DNA of 64,000 nucleotides from Strongyloides papillosus (GCA_005656395.1 SRSI01000031.1:496001-560000); one strand, 5' to 3'; positions 12,814 to 24,373 are shown, counted from the first letter of the stretch. Translations and numbers: made by a program. Notes: generated from the sequence alone by a model not told the origin.

Positions 12814-12821
12814 TATATAAA
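12814..12821 (+). promoter_or_regulatory. TATA box of the metallothionein gene
   Basis: TATATAAA followed by GGGG lies 67 bp before the ATG. It is one of few GC-containing spots in the upstream region and sits at the distance expected for a TATA promoter with a short leader. Confidence 0.55.
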
Positions 12822-12880
12822 GGGGAAGATTTTTACCATTTATTATCATTTCACTTTTATATTTAAAATTATCAATTATT

Positions 12881-13082
12881 ATGGATTCAGCTGATCAAAA
12901 AAAATGTTGTAAGTTATCTATAACAATATAATTTTATTCTTTCCTTCTATGTAGGTTGCTGTAAGAAGCAATGTGGTGATGAATGCAAGTGTGGTAAAGA
13001 TTGTACATGTTGTAAATGCAAAGATTGTAAATGTGATGATTCAGGCTGCGCTGAATCAAAATGTTGCGAGGAATCCAAATAA
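12881..13082 (+). CDS. Metallothionein-like Cys-rich protein, 51 aa
   Basis: Two exons, 12881-12908 and 12955-13082, are joined over a 46-nt intron (GTAAGT..TGTAG, phase 1). The product has 51 residues, 16 of them Cys, in CC, CxC and CxxC spacing (CKCGKDCTCCKCKDCKC), and no aromatic residues. That is the classic make-up of metallothioneins, which bind zinc, copper or cadmium as thiolate clusters in the cytosol. The intron splits a run of four Cys codons. The spliced product ends with acidic/Lys residues and a stop at 13080-13082. The protein is too short and compositionally biased for a sure subfamily, but the Cys pattern and the tidy intron make a chance frame very unlikely. A reading frame on the opposite strand here is a shadow. 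Confidence 0.88.
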
Positions 13083-13392
13083 ATTATGAAAAACATAATA
13101 AATATTGAAAAATCATGAATAGACTGAATGAAGGATAAAAACATAACAATAACTTTACAATATTTTTTATCAATATTTTTCAAGTGAAATAAAAAGTTAA
13201 TTCTTTAATTTTTCTTATCAGTGAATATATTATCGTTGTAACTTTTTACAAAGTTCAGTTTTGATTAAAATTTTATAAGAATAATCTAGAACTTACTATT
13301 ACTATCATAATTATATTTTTTTATTGTTATCAGCTATAATTTTTATATATAAATAAGAATAAGATTTTTTTTAACATGAGATTAAATTTGAA
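13083..13392. other. Short intergenic spacer
   Basis: AT-rich; holds the 3' end of the metallothionein transcript (AATAAA at 13189) and the lipase promoter region. Nothing else seen. Confidence 0.5.
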
Positions 13393-14400
13393 ATGTTTGA
13401 CTTATTTATTAAAGTATTCTCGATAATTTTATTGATTATACCAAAATTTTCATTGACTATAACTGGGCCTTTAACAGAAGACTTTCAAAATTTTTTAAAA
13501 GAATATGGATATGATGAATTTAACTTTCCAAGATTAGATCTTGGAAACACTGGAAGTTATGGTGGTAAACAAAATGCCAAAAGTATAATTGAAAAAATTC
13601 CCATAATATTTATACATGGCAACTCTGATAGTGCTTTGTCTATGGGAACAGCTTTTCAAACAGGATGGAGTAGTTCAATAGAATATTTTTTATCAAAAAA
13701 CTATACATCTTCAGAATTGTATGCTATAACGTGGGGTGATAGAAATACATTAAGTGCTTCATTAAGGTAATATATCAATGTTCTTGTACTTTATAAAATT
13801 TTTATTAGAACACATGATTGTGAAACAATAACAAGAATTAGAAGGTTTATAGAAGCAGTTAGAATTTATACACAAAAGCCTAAAGTTAATATCATTGCAC
13901 ATTCAATGGGTGTTACTTTAGGTAGAGGAGCAATAGTTGGTGTTGATGATTGTTCATATAAGTCAACGATTTCTCCTATGATTAATACTTTTATTGGAAT
14001 ATCTGGTGCTAACTATGGTTTATGTTCTTGTTCAGGAGTATATTCATATTGGTTTCCAACATGCAATCAAATAAATGGTTTTTGGCCGGGTGATTTTGAA
14101 GGAAGTTGTATGAGTTGTACAACTTATCCAAGTCCTAATAACTGTAGTGTTGATAAAATAAAATATAGTCAATATCTAGAAACTTTAAACACTGTAAAAC
14201 CATTACCAGCTTCAAATGTTTACAGTATATGGTCGGTGGATGATGATATAATAAAAAATAATGATTATGTGAGGGGTCAATCAACAAGTTACATACCAAA
14301 CAGTGAGTTTAAAGTATTTGATAAGCTTTCTCATATTGAATCAAAAGATAATACAACTAATCTTCAATATAAAATAATTACTGATAACCAACTAAATTAG
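13393..14400 (+). CDS. Secreted class 2 lipase (alpha/beta hydrolase)
   Basis: Two exons, 13393-13766 and 13809-14400, with a 42-nt intron (GTAATA..TTATTAG, phase 2), give 321 aa. Residues 1-21 form a signal peptide, so it is secreted. The oxyanion-side motif PIIFIHGNSD is at about 70-79. The nucleophile elbow AHSMG places the catalytic Ser at 157, just after the conserved THDC and RRFIEAV region created by the splice. The acid is one of the Asp triplet in WSVDDD (269-271) and the base is His300 in LSHIE. Family knowledge: nematode 'lips' genes of this class hydrolyse triacylglycerols and often act in the gut. Cys pairs after 185 suggest disulphides. Both frames are complete and the join restores the conserved block, so this is a working gene. 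Confidence 0.9.
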
Positions 14401-14410
14401 TAAAGTTCAT

Positions 14411-15654
14411 TTAATTAAATATTTTATTAACATTTCTTTTATATCCATTATATAGATTGTAATTAGGATATTTTTTCATCTTAAATGGATATTTTAATTG
14501 ATATGATGAAAATACATCCTTTATTGATGCAATTGAATTAAAAGGTTTTTTAATTGATGTTACATATAGCGGTTTCAACCATGAATATGGTTTGTAAACA
14601 ATTGGTATTTCAATGTATTTTGGTATTAATTTTACTTCATACATTGGTTTGTTAATATTTTCAATATTCGTAAATCTTCTGGTTCTTCTATTTCGATTAC
14701 CACTGAATTTTTCAAAATAATCACTTTTGATATCAGGGAATAAGTAAGATGAATATGGATCAATAGGACTTAAATGTTGACCATATGTTACAGTAATATT
14801 ATCCAAAGCTAAAAACATTTAATTGTAAAATGAAGTTAGATAATTGAAATCTTACCGTAATAATAATATCCTCCAAATGGAAATCTATAAGCTGTGTCCT
14901 TTGAAACAGGAATTGGAACATCAATAACACCATCATTACCATCATGACCACCAATATCATGTTCAACACCAAACATAAACGTTCCAGTATAAGGATTACA
15001 AAATGGTGCTTTACATGAGATTGGAGCGTACCTCCTTGGAACAACTCCAAGTGGAACTTCAGGTTGCATTTCTCTATTATGATGTAATGATGGATTTGAC
15101 ATGAGTTTTACAAAATCATGCTTATCAAGGCCTAACATATTTACTGGATGATTCATAAATCCAAATTTAGTCGTTGTATCTCTAATTCTATTGAAGTGAT
15201 GGCCATTAATATCTAAAATACCCCATGATGGAATAGGAACATTAATGTCACCACCAATGTGCTGAAAAGTATTGGAATTATTTTGAAAATAAAATATTTA
15301 ATGTACCCTAGCTGTTGATGGGTCGTAGTCAAATCCACCACTATACTGGTTGACAAAAGGAAATAATGGTAAATAGTCACCATTAAAGGATCTTCCTGGA
15401 TATGGTTCAAATGGACCTGGAATCTTATATGCTCTGGAAACAATATCTTTTTGTTTCTCTGAACTTGCAGCAATCTTCTTCTTGACAGTTTTTGCTGCAT
15501 GTTGAACCATTTTGTCGTACAAATATTTATTATAAGCATTTTCATCTTGTCTTAATTTAATATTTTCAATAGTTTCATCATACTCTTCAGAATCTTCGCA
15601 TCTTATAGTACTCGTAAAATATAATACACATATAAATAATATTAATTTATTCAT
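14411..15654 (-). CDS. Secreted protein of unknown function, 383 aa, Pro/Tyr-rich
   Basis: Three exons read on the minus strand: 15654-15307, 15261-14856 and 14808-14411, with introns of 45 nt (15262-15306) and 47 nt (14809-14855). Exon lengths 348+406+398 give 384 codons with the stop. Residues 1-19 are a signal peptide. The middle exon holds the most conserved-looking part: IGGDINVPIPSWG, MNHPVNMLGLDKHDF, then CKAPFCNPYTGTF and the repeated theme GGHDGNDGVIDVPIP, running into FPFGGYYYY and, across the splice, ITVTYG. Two Cys in CxxxxC spacing could pair. The last exon has a basic RNRRTRR cluster, a possible processing site. I do not recognise the family. The partial duplication of the phrase D(I/V)xVPIP suggests two related halves. 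Confidence 0.8.
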
Positions 15655-16415
15655 TTTAAAATTTGTTAAATTAATGATAATAAAACTCTTTTATATTAAT
15701 ACGATCATTGTTATATAAAATTAAGAAAGTTTCAATTTTAATAGGTCAATTGTTTCCTGTTTTTACTTAATTAATTTGCAATAAATAACATCATTCTTTT
15801 TTACTTTATATGATAAAAACTGTAAAAATATATGTTACAAGTAAAATTAAGATAATGGAAATTTCTAGAGAACTTCATTAAATTGTAATATGAAGTTTAA
15901 GAATAAATTATATTTTATTATCCAGTTAATCATTTAATCGCCTAATATTTTAATATAAAAGTTTTCAAAATTGCAAAGTTTACATAAAATTACGTGTAGA
16001 ATATTTTGCGCCATTAGTATGACACTTAATAATAGATGAAGCATAAGAATAATATGATGAGATAAAAATAAATACTTTAGAAATAGTTTGTTTTTATATT
16101 TTTTAAAATTTTCTTAATTTATTTGCTGTTTTACAGAGACATTAAAAATTTTTCCACATTAATAATAAAAAATAAATTAATATATAATGTTATTTAATGA
16201 AATATATAGAATAAAAAGATTAGAGTAATATTGTGTACTTAAAAAAATTATAGTTACTTTGATAGTAAATAAAATTGATTGACAAATAGTTATTTAAAAA
16301 TATTTACAAGTTTTTAACATTTCATTGTTGAATTAATTAATATATCCATAATGGTTAGGATTTTTATAGGGTATGTACTGTTTTATATTTTTTTCTTTTT
16401 TTTTATTTATACATA
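15655..16415. other. Intergenic, no gene seen
   Basis: AT-rich spacer between the start of one minus-strand gene and the end of the next. No frame or repeat is supported. Confidence 0.5.
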
Positions 16416-17785
16416 TCATATCCATAATCCTTTATTATAAAAAAGGAGTTTTTTTATTTTGTTATCTATTGAACTAATTTGTTTAATATTTATACGTCTT
16501 TTACTCATTATATGGACTTTTGTATAACTAAATCTAACAGATCTAAAAATTAAATTTATAAAGAATGTTAGTAATATTTTTGATACCTTTCAGCCGCAAA
16601 TGGTGAATTATTTAGAAGTGTAATTTCTGTTATTTTATGACAATCTCTACAACCTCCAGCTCCTGTTAAAATATGTACTGGAGCAGGAGGATTATGATAA
16701 CCTTGTTCCAAGGATTTGTAAACTGTTCTATTATATACTGGATAAGTCCTTTGATAAGTATGCTCATGACCACAAAAAACTAAATGTACGCCATATTTAT
16801 AAAAGTATTTCTCAAGACCTGGTATACTTTTGTGCCCTACTCTTAATGTTGTATCTTCATAGTCACTACATTCATCAAACATTTTTTCATTAAAACAATA
16901 TATTGGACGATGAAGATATACTATTGTCCATGGAGTTTTTTTCTTATGTTCTCTTATTTTTTTTAATGTAACATCAAGCCATTTTGCCTGTCTATTTATT
17001 GGTTCAGGACCAAACAAATGAAAGTTAGAATAAATTTCAGATGATATACCAATAAAGTTAACTAATCCAACATTAAATGTGTAAAATAGATCATATTTGA
17101 GATTATTAGATTTTTCAAAAGGCATAGAAAATCTATATTGATAATGTTTAAAACTGTTACCATCAAATTCATGATTTCCATCAATAACCATATATGGTAT
17201 ATATGCAGCTATTTTTTCAATTTCCCTCATAAAATTATCACCACAATATCCTTTATCATCTTGTAATGAATAAGCTATGTCTCCAATATGAATAATTATT
17301 TGGCATTCTTTCTCTTTGACGGCTTTTTTAAGTGTATTTATTGTAAACATTTCTTTTGTGTCCATATCTCCAAAAATACATAATTTAAGGCAATATTTAA
17401 AACCATTAGGAAATGTGCGGAAATAAAATTTTTTACTCCATCTTTTACCATCACCAACCTTATAGTAATATTTTGTATTATATCTTAGATTTTCTAGGTA
17501 GACTGTATGGAAATATCGAATTATTGTTGAGTTTTTTTCTCTCAAACTTCTACTATAGTCATTTTTTATTTGATGAAGATGATTTCTCTTTCTTCCATAA
17601 ATTACTAAGGGTATTTTTTTATATTCAGATAGGTCATAAAAAGTTGTCCATGACACCGCTATTTTTTTTATAGATTTAGTTAATGATATATGTACCTGTT
17701 CGTGTTTTTTCGAATACTTGATATCTAAATTTTTAGAAGTCTTGAATAGAAAAGTCGTTAATATAGAGAATAATAAAAAATTCAT
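16416..17785 (-). CDS. Purple acid phosphatase (binuclear metallophosphoesterase)
   Basis: Two exons, 17785-16587 and 16542-16416, with a 44-nt intron (16543-16586, phase 2), give 441 aa. The unspliced frame stops early at 405 codons. Residues 1-20 form a signal peptide, then an N-terminal fibronectin-like domain (about 25-125). The metal-site motifs are complete and in order: GDMD (Asp140), GDIAY (168-172, with the Tyr that gives the purple charge-transfer band), GNHE (203-206), LHRP (His292) and GHEH (339-342). After the splice, AAERSVRFSYTKVHI supplies the normal C-terminal domain. Family role: hydrolysis of phosphate monoesters at acid pH, secreted or lysosomal. All ligands are present, so it should be active. 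Confidence 0.92.
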
Positions 17786-18352
17786 ATATAATTTTTTTAT
17801 TCTGATTTTTTAATATGTTTTACTATAAAATATTTCGAATATATAAATCAATAGTATTTATCTATTTAAATGATAAAATTTTTCAAAAAGTACAAATAAA
17901 TAAATTAATACATTCCTCTTTTTATTCTTCATCTCTTTTAAAGTTTCAATTTGTTAAAATGATTAATTTCCTTATCAAAACATCAAACTTATTTTTTTAT
18001 AATTAAATATTAATATCCTTATGTAAGAAACTTTAGGTCTTTTAAATTATTTGAAAATTTTCTAACAACATAAAATAAGTAATAGTTTACTATATCAATA
18101 TGCTTCATATATTCTTGATATGTAATTTCTCTTATTTTGAAAAATGTTAGAATCATTATAAGATGAATCAATGATATATAGTTGATTTATTATGCATTAC
18201 CTTGTTTGATTGAATGTACATATTTTTATATATCAAATTAGGTTAAAAACTCTATGTAGCTATATAATTTTTTGATAACTCCTTGGAATATTGATAAACA
18301 TTAATATACTTGAATTGAAGTAAGTTTATTAAAAATACCCAAAGACAAGGAA
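17786..18352. other. Intergenic, no gene seen
   Basis: AT-rich. A 63-codon plus frame at 17815-18006 has no motif and is not called. Confidence 0.5.
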
Positions 18353-20480
18353 AGTTATTATGTAAATATTACTTTAAACTAGTAAAAAAACTAACAAATA
18401 CTTTAAAAAATGTTTATTGTACTACGAGTTTAGTCAAGATAATAATATTAGGTAAAGTATTGCTTTAATAAAAAATCAAATAAATTGAAGTTTAAAAACA
18501 AATGTCAAAGAAATTTCAATATGTTAAAATGTCATATTTAAGTGACAAATCAAAAAAACTTTCTTATTTTAATAAAAATGATATTGTTTTGAAGAAGGAT
18601 ATGTAGATTAATTTTATTTGACATGAATTTTAAACTTTAAAATTACAAAATGAATGCGACATTATATTTAAATATTATATCAAACATTAATTAATAATTA
18701 TTTTGCAAAAATTATAAAGGATTCTGCATTTAATATAAAAATGAAGATTGAAAATATCATAAGTGTTAAAACCTTTAAGTAGAACCATGAAAAGTGTATG
18801 AGATTAAAAAAACTGTTTAGCTATAATTGAAGTTTTAATTTTTAAAATTAAATGTTGGAACATTTTGACGATTTCAATATTTTAAAGTATTGTATAATTT
18901 TAAAATTTTTTTGTTTAAGGAAATATATTCACAAAAGATTAAATATCTTAAATGAAAACTTTATTTAAATAGTTGATTATGTATTTGTAAATGTTTTTTG
19001 CTAGACTTATCCAATATAGTGAAATTGAAAAATTTGATTAAAATTGCAATTAATAAGAAATAGCTTTCTTTACCTTAAATTAAATTATACTCATTATCAT
19101 TAAAAACAAACACTAGCCTAAAAACATTTTTGTGGCAATTAAAAAGATATTTCTAATTTTAAAAAAATTAAAATGAATTATTTTAATATATTTTTGCTAA
19201 AAAGCATATAAAATGACAGTTTAATGATGTAAATAGTCTTAAATGCGATTTAAAATATAAACATATAAACTGATTAAAAATAATTCATACATTTTCTGGA
19301 GATAAGAAAAAAAAATATGAACAAATTTAAAACTTATTTAAAGTCTTTAACATTTCCTTCAGAAGAAGTAGGTAAAAAATAATTTCTGAAGATATTTATG
19401 ATAAAATTTCTAATAAGAATAACATTTAAAAAATTATTTGAAAGTTTGAAATTTCTTCGAAATTATAATCCATTGTTAAAAAATTAAAATATAATGTTTA
19501 ATAAATTTCAAAACGACTTATACATGAAACAATTATTTATAAGAAAATGTTATTGTTGTTCTTTAATGAATCAATAATATTAATTAATTTTGGAAAATTA
19601 TTACATAAAAACTTTCTATGTTAAAGGTCAGATTTTTGAAAATAATTTATAAATTTGAAAATAAATAGAAATGATCTATTATTAATTATTTTTTATAACA
19701 GAAAATTCAGATTCAAAAATATATAAATTGAAATTTTTGAAACTGTCTTTGTATAATTTTCAAAATGTATTCCACTACATTTTTTATTTTTGCTTGTACT
19801 GCTTTAGTTTATACTCAGTCTAATTATAACAGTAATGCTAATGGACTTGCAAGTAATTATGGATCATCTGCGGCAAACGGAGTTTATAAAGCACAGCCAA
19901 GAGAGGGACCTGTAGGAAACTACGGCCAAGGCTATAACAAATTTTATGGTTCATATTACCCAAGTTATGGTTATTACCCATATTCATGGAATTATTATAA
20001 TCCATATTATTGGTGGTACGGAAATAACAATCACCATAGACCACATCATCGTGTAAGAAGAATTAATTTCCGTCAAATTATGACAGAAATAATAAGATGT
20101 GCAAGAGTTTTTGATGCCGCTGAATTGGCTGGAAGATTTAGTAGAGAATACTTACGTTGTAGAGAATTATTATCAGAATTGAAATTTGTTAATGCAACAG
20201 AAATAATTATTACACAATGTAAATTAAATTATACTAACCAAGAATATGATGCTACACAACAATTGAATGCAGCCACACGTTTGAGAGACAGAAAAATGAG
20301 AGAACTTGAAAGATACGAAAGCATGAATAATGATCGTTATCTGAATATAATAAATAGATTGGAACAGGAAATAGCAAGTCTTAATACTAAGATTGAAGCT
20401 CTTAATGTTAAAATCAGTGAAGCAGTAAGTGGATATCAAACATGTGAGCAATTAACTTCTACTGGTTCTACAACAACAAC
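18353..20480 (+). repeat. Segmental duplication 1, copy 1 (partner 28026-32990)
   Basis: About 1.4 kb of non-coding DNA, the promoter and the first ~240 codons of the gene at 19765 recur in the same order and orientation at 28026-32990. Once two insertions there (28275-29770 and 30491-31831) are removed, the lengths agree within about ten bases. Non-coding parts remain alignable by eye almost base for base, so the duplication is recent. It breaks down inside the Thr-rich repeat of the two genes. Confidence 0.85.
19720..19727 (+). promoter_or_regulatory. TATA box of the 255-aa secreted protein gene
   Basis: TATATAAA lies 45 bp before the ATG. The same box at the same distance is conserved in the paralogue (32236-32243). 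Confidence 0.5.
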
Positions 20481-20532
20481 TACTGAGGCTCCAACAACAA
20501 CTACTGAGTCTACAATAACTACCACCAGATAA
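19765..20532 (+). CDS. Secreted Tyr-rich coiled-coil protein with short Thr tail (small paralogue)
   Basis: A 255-aa frame. Residues 1-18 form a signal peptide ending in YTQS. Next comes a Tyr/Gly/Asn-rich region (50-90) with GNNNHHRPHHRVRR, whose RVRR could be a furin site. An amphipathic region rich in Arg, Glu and Leu with a few Cys follows, then a coiled coil (about 190-225), then CEQLTSTG and a short Thr run ending TTTTESTITTTR. It matches the first ~240 residues of the 1261-aa protein at 32281 closely. The stop TAA at 20530 is odd: the same frame stays open for 49 more codons to 20682, still Thr/Arg/Lys-rich (TKSRILRRTPTTTRK), as if an older, longer gene lost its tail through one nonsense mutation. 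The biochemical role is unknown; a secreted structural or mucin-like coat component is plausible. Confidence 0.75.
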   Translation: MYSTTFFIFACTALVYTQSNYNSNANGLASNYGSSAANGVYKAQPREGPVGNYGQGYNKFYGSYYPSYGYYPYSWNYYNPYYWWYGNNNHHRPHHRVRRINFRQIMTEIIRCARVFDAAELAGRFSREYLRCRELLSELKFVNATEIIITQCKLNYTNQEYDATQQLNAATRLRDRKMRELERYESMNNDRYLNIINRLEQEIASLNTKIEALNVKISEAVSGYQTCEQLTSTGSTTTTTEAPTTTTESTITTTR

Positions 20533-20682
20533 ACGACCAGAATAACAACCAAATCGAGAATATTAAGAAGAACACCAACTACTACCAGAAAGATTTTAAT
20601 TATAACTACTTCTAAAACTATAAAAATGCCAACAATATTACCAAGACGTTTTCGTCAAGGTAAACGTATATATTGGAAATAA

Positions 20683-21001
20683 ACAGTTTCATTTATTTAT
20701 GATAAATTTTCTTTCTAATATAATATAATATTCATATTTGTAATCTTTTCCTCCTTTTGGATCGTACAATATATTTTCCTTTTTATTAAAATGGAGATAG
20801 ATCTACCATACAACGAAAAAAGAATGTCGCACAAATTTTTTTATTACTCAATTAATCTTTTTTTTAGTAAAATATTTCAGAGAACGTAACCCACTAGAAT
20901 AGAGTTAACTTGTATTCTTTTAAATATTTTGTTAATCAAAAAGATGATAAATACTCATATTAAATTCAATAAAGGAAGGGTATTTCATGAAATGGACCCT
21001 A
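20683..21001. other. Short intergenic spacer
   Basis: No frame or repeat recognised. Confidence 0.45.
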
Positions 21002-21370
21002 TTAAGATATATTAGTATAATATAACATAAATATTATATAATCTAGTAATGGTAAGGACATTAATGAGCCTGTAGATGAACTGTTGTTTTGTTTATTTTT
21101 CTTTGATTGTACTTTTTTGAAAATTACAAGTCCAACTATTAAGAGTGCGATAACAACAATAAAAACTACAAAAATGATCCAAATATAAGAGTGTTCTCCA
21201 GTTAAACCAATAATGAACTCAATTTCCCTCATATAATCTGATTCCTTACTTTTAGAATTAATATCCCTATATTTCACGATGGTAAATGTATTGGGCATGA
21301 ACGCAACATGATAATAGTGATATCGTACATACGTTGTATGATCCACCCAAATTTGATGACTTTTTTCTAC
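21002..21370 (-). pseudogene. Last exon of a single-pass membrane protein family (isolated fragment)
   Basis: An open stretch starts right after a splice-acceptor-like ATTAG (ends 21371) and has no ATG of its own. It encodes an outer part, the phrase MREIEFIIGLTGEHS, a strong transmembrane helix (IWIIFVVFIVVIALLIVGLVIF) and a Lys/Ser-rich inner tail with NNSSSTGSLMSLP. The same order (YIRETEFIxNxT, helix, FKxLQLKK, SSSTSS-like tail) is found in the pseudogenes at 47421 and 56687, so this is a real family. No upstream exon was found; the sequence just before it belongs to another broken gene. It is probably a displaced gene fragment. Confidence 0.55.
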
Positions 21371-21444
21371 CTAATTTTTAATCAGACAAAAAAAACAATA
21401 CTTGATTAAATCTTTATTTAAAATTTATTATTTAATACAATTAA

Positions 21445-22308
21445 CTATTGAGTTAATGACTTTTTAACATCATTGACTTTCTTGAAAAAGTCAATCGTAT
21501 CAGCATACCTAAGATGTGCACAATATTTCCTCGTATCATCTTTCACATATATCATCTTCCGATCTCCGACAGTGACTAACTCTATCGTTACCATTGGATC
21601 GTCTAAACGAAATCTTTCATCACAACGACTATCAAAACCCTTCCTAGAAATTAAATACCACTTGTCATTAACCTCACACGAGATAACAACACAAGTCAAC
21701 GACCCAATCCTGGTGAGATTCCTAAATCTTTCATTCTCGGGGATGTAGACTCTTGCTGAACAATGTCCAGACCGTGTAATACAACTCTCCTCTACAGTCT
21801 CATCAAATGAATTGTTTGCAACTCTGCTTAGTGTACTTCCACCCACACTTCCATTTCCATCACCACCAGAATTACCGACCTTCGATAGTTGTCCCAGCTG
21901 CTCTTTGATAGACAAAAGCTCCTGTCTAAGTAAGTCGAATTTTTCTCCAAAAGACCTGTTGCTAAACTCTACCTAAAAAATAACTAACTATAATCTTTTC
22001 CTTCACAAACATACCACAGCATTGAGTTGGAGAACACTGCCTTCTACATTCTAAAGTCTACTATCAACATCATCAACAATTGGGAACATGACATCTTCGA
22101 AGTTATGCAAGCTGCCATTCTCACCAAATCTACATTTTTTTCTCAGGAGATCCAAGTACTCAGTAAAATCCTCGAAATCAGGCGCTTAATAAAATCTTCC
22201 GGGAACTCGTCATCACCAAGATGTATCTGAAAAGAAATATATAAAAATACACATTATAACAATAAAAAAACCTACATCATTACACGGTGAAGAAGCATTT
22301 GAAGTCAT
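21445..22308 (-). pseudogene. Broken three-exon gene of unknown function
   Basis: Exons about 22308-22276, 22226-22015 and 21972-21445, with introns of 49 nt (22227-22275) and 42 nt (21973-22014). Base composition is clearly richer in G+C than the surroundings, as in true coding DNA. Exon 2 is disabled: the frame shifts near 22160-22185, and an in-frame TAG sits at 22051-22053 (CTT TAG AAT, probably from a CAG). The rest reads as an acidic N-terminal part (LGDDEFPEDF, DFEDFTEYLDLL), a coiled-coil part (SFGEKFDLLRQELLSIKEQL), a Gly/Asn linker and a 120-residue globular domain with several Cys (YIPENERFRNLTRIGSLTC). The family is not recognised. The last 156 codons remain open from an ATG at 21915, so a short product cannot be excluded. 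Confidence 0.65.
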
Positions 22309-22676
22309 ACCCACTCCTATATCAGCAAAGATGCCCGGTTATGTCTAGTTGTTAAAACTCTAAATACTTTATATATACAAACACACTCTCATATTTACTT
22401 GAATAAAGCTTAAAAAATGTCTCAGAGTAAACATGAAAATAAAAAGGTAAAAATAGAGGGTAATGGATACTTTATAAATGTAATCCATATATAAAACACA
22501 TACATCAATTTATTACCATCTAAAATTTTGATACATTAAATACTTTCTGACACTTTTGTTATAATATATGCTTTATTTTAGATAAATAATGAATCCAGAA
22601 TCTCACATTCGTTTTAAGAAATATTTGTTATCTTTTTATTCTTTAAAGTTTCTTCTTTTTTCCCAAGAAGTTTATT

Positions 22677-23578
22677 TCAAGAGACTATTGATAATGCTAC
22701 CTTGCTTAGATTCCTCTTTCCAACAATTTCTTCAGGTGTCGGTAAGTTATTGTAAAAAAATTACATTATTAATTATATAATCTTAAATGAAGTTGATAAA
22801 ACAAAAAAAAACATTTCAAGTTGTTTTTGTTTGTTATTTTTGTTGGGGCATTGTTATCAAAAGAAAAAATAACGTGAGATCAGAGACTTTTACTTTTTTT
22901 GAAAATAGAAATCTATGGTTTGAGAAGGAATGTTAAAAAAAGCGTTGTTAAAAATATTCCAAGTAAAGTAATTGCAAAAAATTTTTTTGCCTGCTGAAAG
23001 ATCATTGGAATTTATAAAAATAATATGATAATAATATTGAAAAACAAAATATACCAAGGCACTTTAACAAAAGCACAACAACGTACCTAGAAGTTAACTT
23101 ATCTTTTTACATAATATTACCATCTAGTTACGTTATTGATAAAAATATGATAGATAAAGATTCAAGTAGTAAAATAGATAAACAAAGCAAAAAAACAAAA
23201 AGAAATGGCTTCAGAAAGAGGAAATAATAAAAACGGTAAAACAAACCTCTGAGAGACCAAGTTTCTTGGCTGCATTAACATAATTTTCAGCATTTTTTTA
23301 GCTTCAGGTAATGGTACGGGTTGAGATGGAGACAAAGATGCCATAACAACAGGAATTGTTCGTGGTTTTAATTTATTTACAAAATTACACAATAATACAC
23401 CGGAAGATAGTTGTTTTGATATTTCATCTTCTTTTGTAACAGCTAACAATTTCAAACCCAACAACTTTTTCATTAACTCTACATCATCATCGTTAGATGG
23501 CGAAATAGGTGTAGAAGGTGTTGTTGAACGTGATGAAGATATTGACATAGATTTTTTAGGTGCACATAAAATCAAATC
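22677..23578 (-). pseudogene. Calponin-homology domain pseudogene (LRCH-like)
   Basis: The exon 23578-23247 encodes a Ser/Thr/Pro-rich lead (SRSTTPSTPISPS) then a CH domain of the type found at the C-terminus of LRCH proteins: ELMKKLLGL, ISKQLSSGVLLCNFVNKLKPRTIP and PLPEAKK. At the T7 run 23293-23299 the frame breaks; one more A on the coding strand would continue as AENYVNAAKKLGLSE, the expected next helix. A second piece at 22747-22677 reads LPTPEEIVGKRNLSKVALS and hits TGA (22677-22679) before the domain ends. The first exon has no ATG, and no leucine-rich repeats were found upstream. Two disabling changes and missing exons argue for a pseudogene. CH domains bind actin or signalling partners. 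The LRCH assignment is from pattern memory. Confidence 0.6.
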
Positions 23579-24373
23579 CTTCGTTTACTAGACGTATGAT
23601 GAGGGTTTAAGTAATATATATATTTTTAATATTTTTATAGTACTTTTATCGTTATTTACATAAACAAAAAAAATAAACATGATTAATTTTATGTGTTTAA
23701 AAGATTCTTTAAAACAGCAACAAAATACTATGACCATTTCTCCAAATTAAATATATAAAAATAAGCAAAAAATGTATTCAAGAATAAATAAAAATACCCT
23801 CAAAATGATAAGAAATGCTAATTATTTTTTTACAAAAACACATTATTTCTATCTTTAACAAATATTATTTTACTGGAAATATACGATGTTTTAATAATCA
23901 AAATAATGATTTATAAGCATATAAAATACATACAATTCTTTTCTTTTTGTAATGTCTAATTTAAAAAAAAATTGAATACTAAAATTTATAAAAACATAGC
24001 GTGTTTTTGTTTTAACATATTATAATAAAAAACGAAGGAATAATTATTTTATAATTAATTGACAGGTGATCCTTCGTTTTGATAAACAAAATTAAAATTT
24101 TTTTCTTAAAACATGAAATTTTATTTAATCAAAGTAACCAACGCGGTTGATAAATTCAATGAAATGTACTGTTATTAAAGAATATTATAATTTCTAGTGA
24201 AGTTTCTATGGCATAAATAGAAGTTGGGGAAGCTTATTTGGTATAATTGATCATTATATAGGTAATCAAAATAAAATAAATTCTTCCAAATGACAAGACA
24301 ATTGGAATAGTTCGGATATGGTAAGTTTTATATCTCAAGAAATAGCTTTTTAATTTCACTTTTTACTAATTAA
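23579..24373. other. Intergenic, no gene seen
   Basis: AT-rich spacer between two pseudogenes. No frame or repeat is supported. Confidence 0.45.

Noticed and set aside
12947..13183. A 78-codon minus-strand frame rich in His/Ser/Gln.
   Set aside because: It is the reverse of the Cys-rich metallothionein exon; TGC/TGT codons read backwards give this composition.
22027..22230. 67-codon plus-strand frame.
   Set aside because: It is the antisense of exon 2 of the minus-strand pseudogene at 21445-22308, where motifs and splice sites fit.
22589..22780. 63-codon plus-strand frame.
   Set aside because: The minus strand here carries the CH-domain continuation (PEEIVGKRNLSKVAL), so this frame is a shadow.
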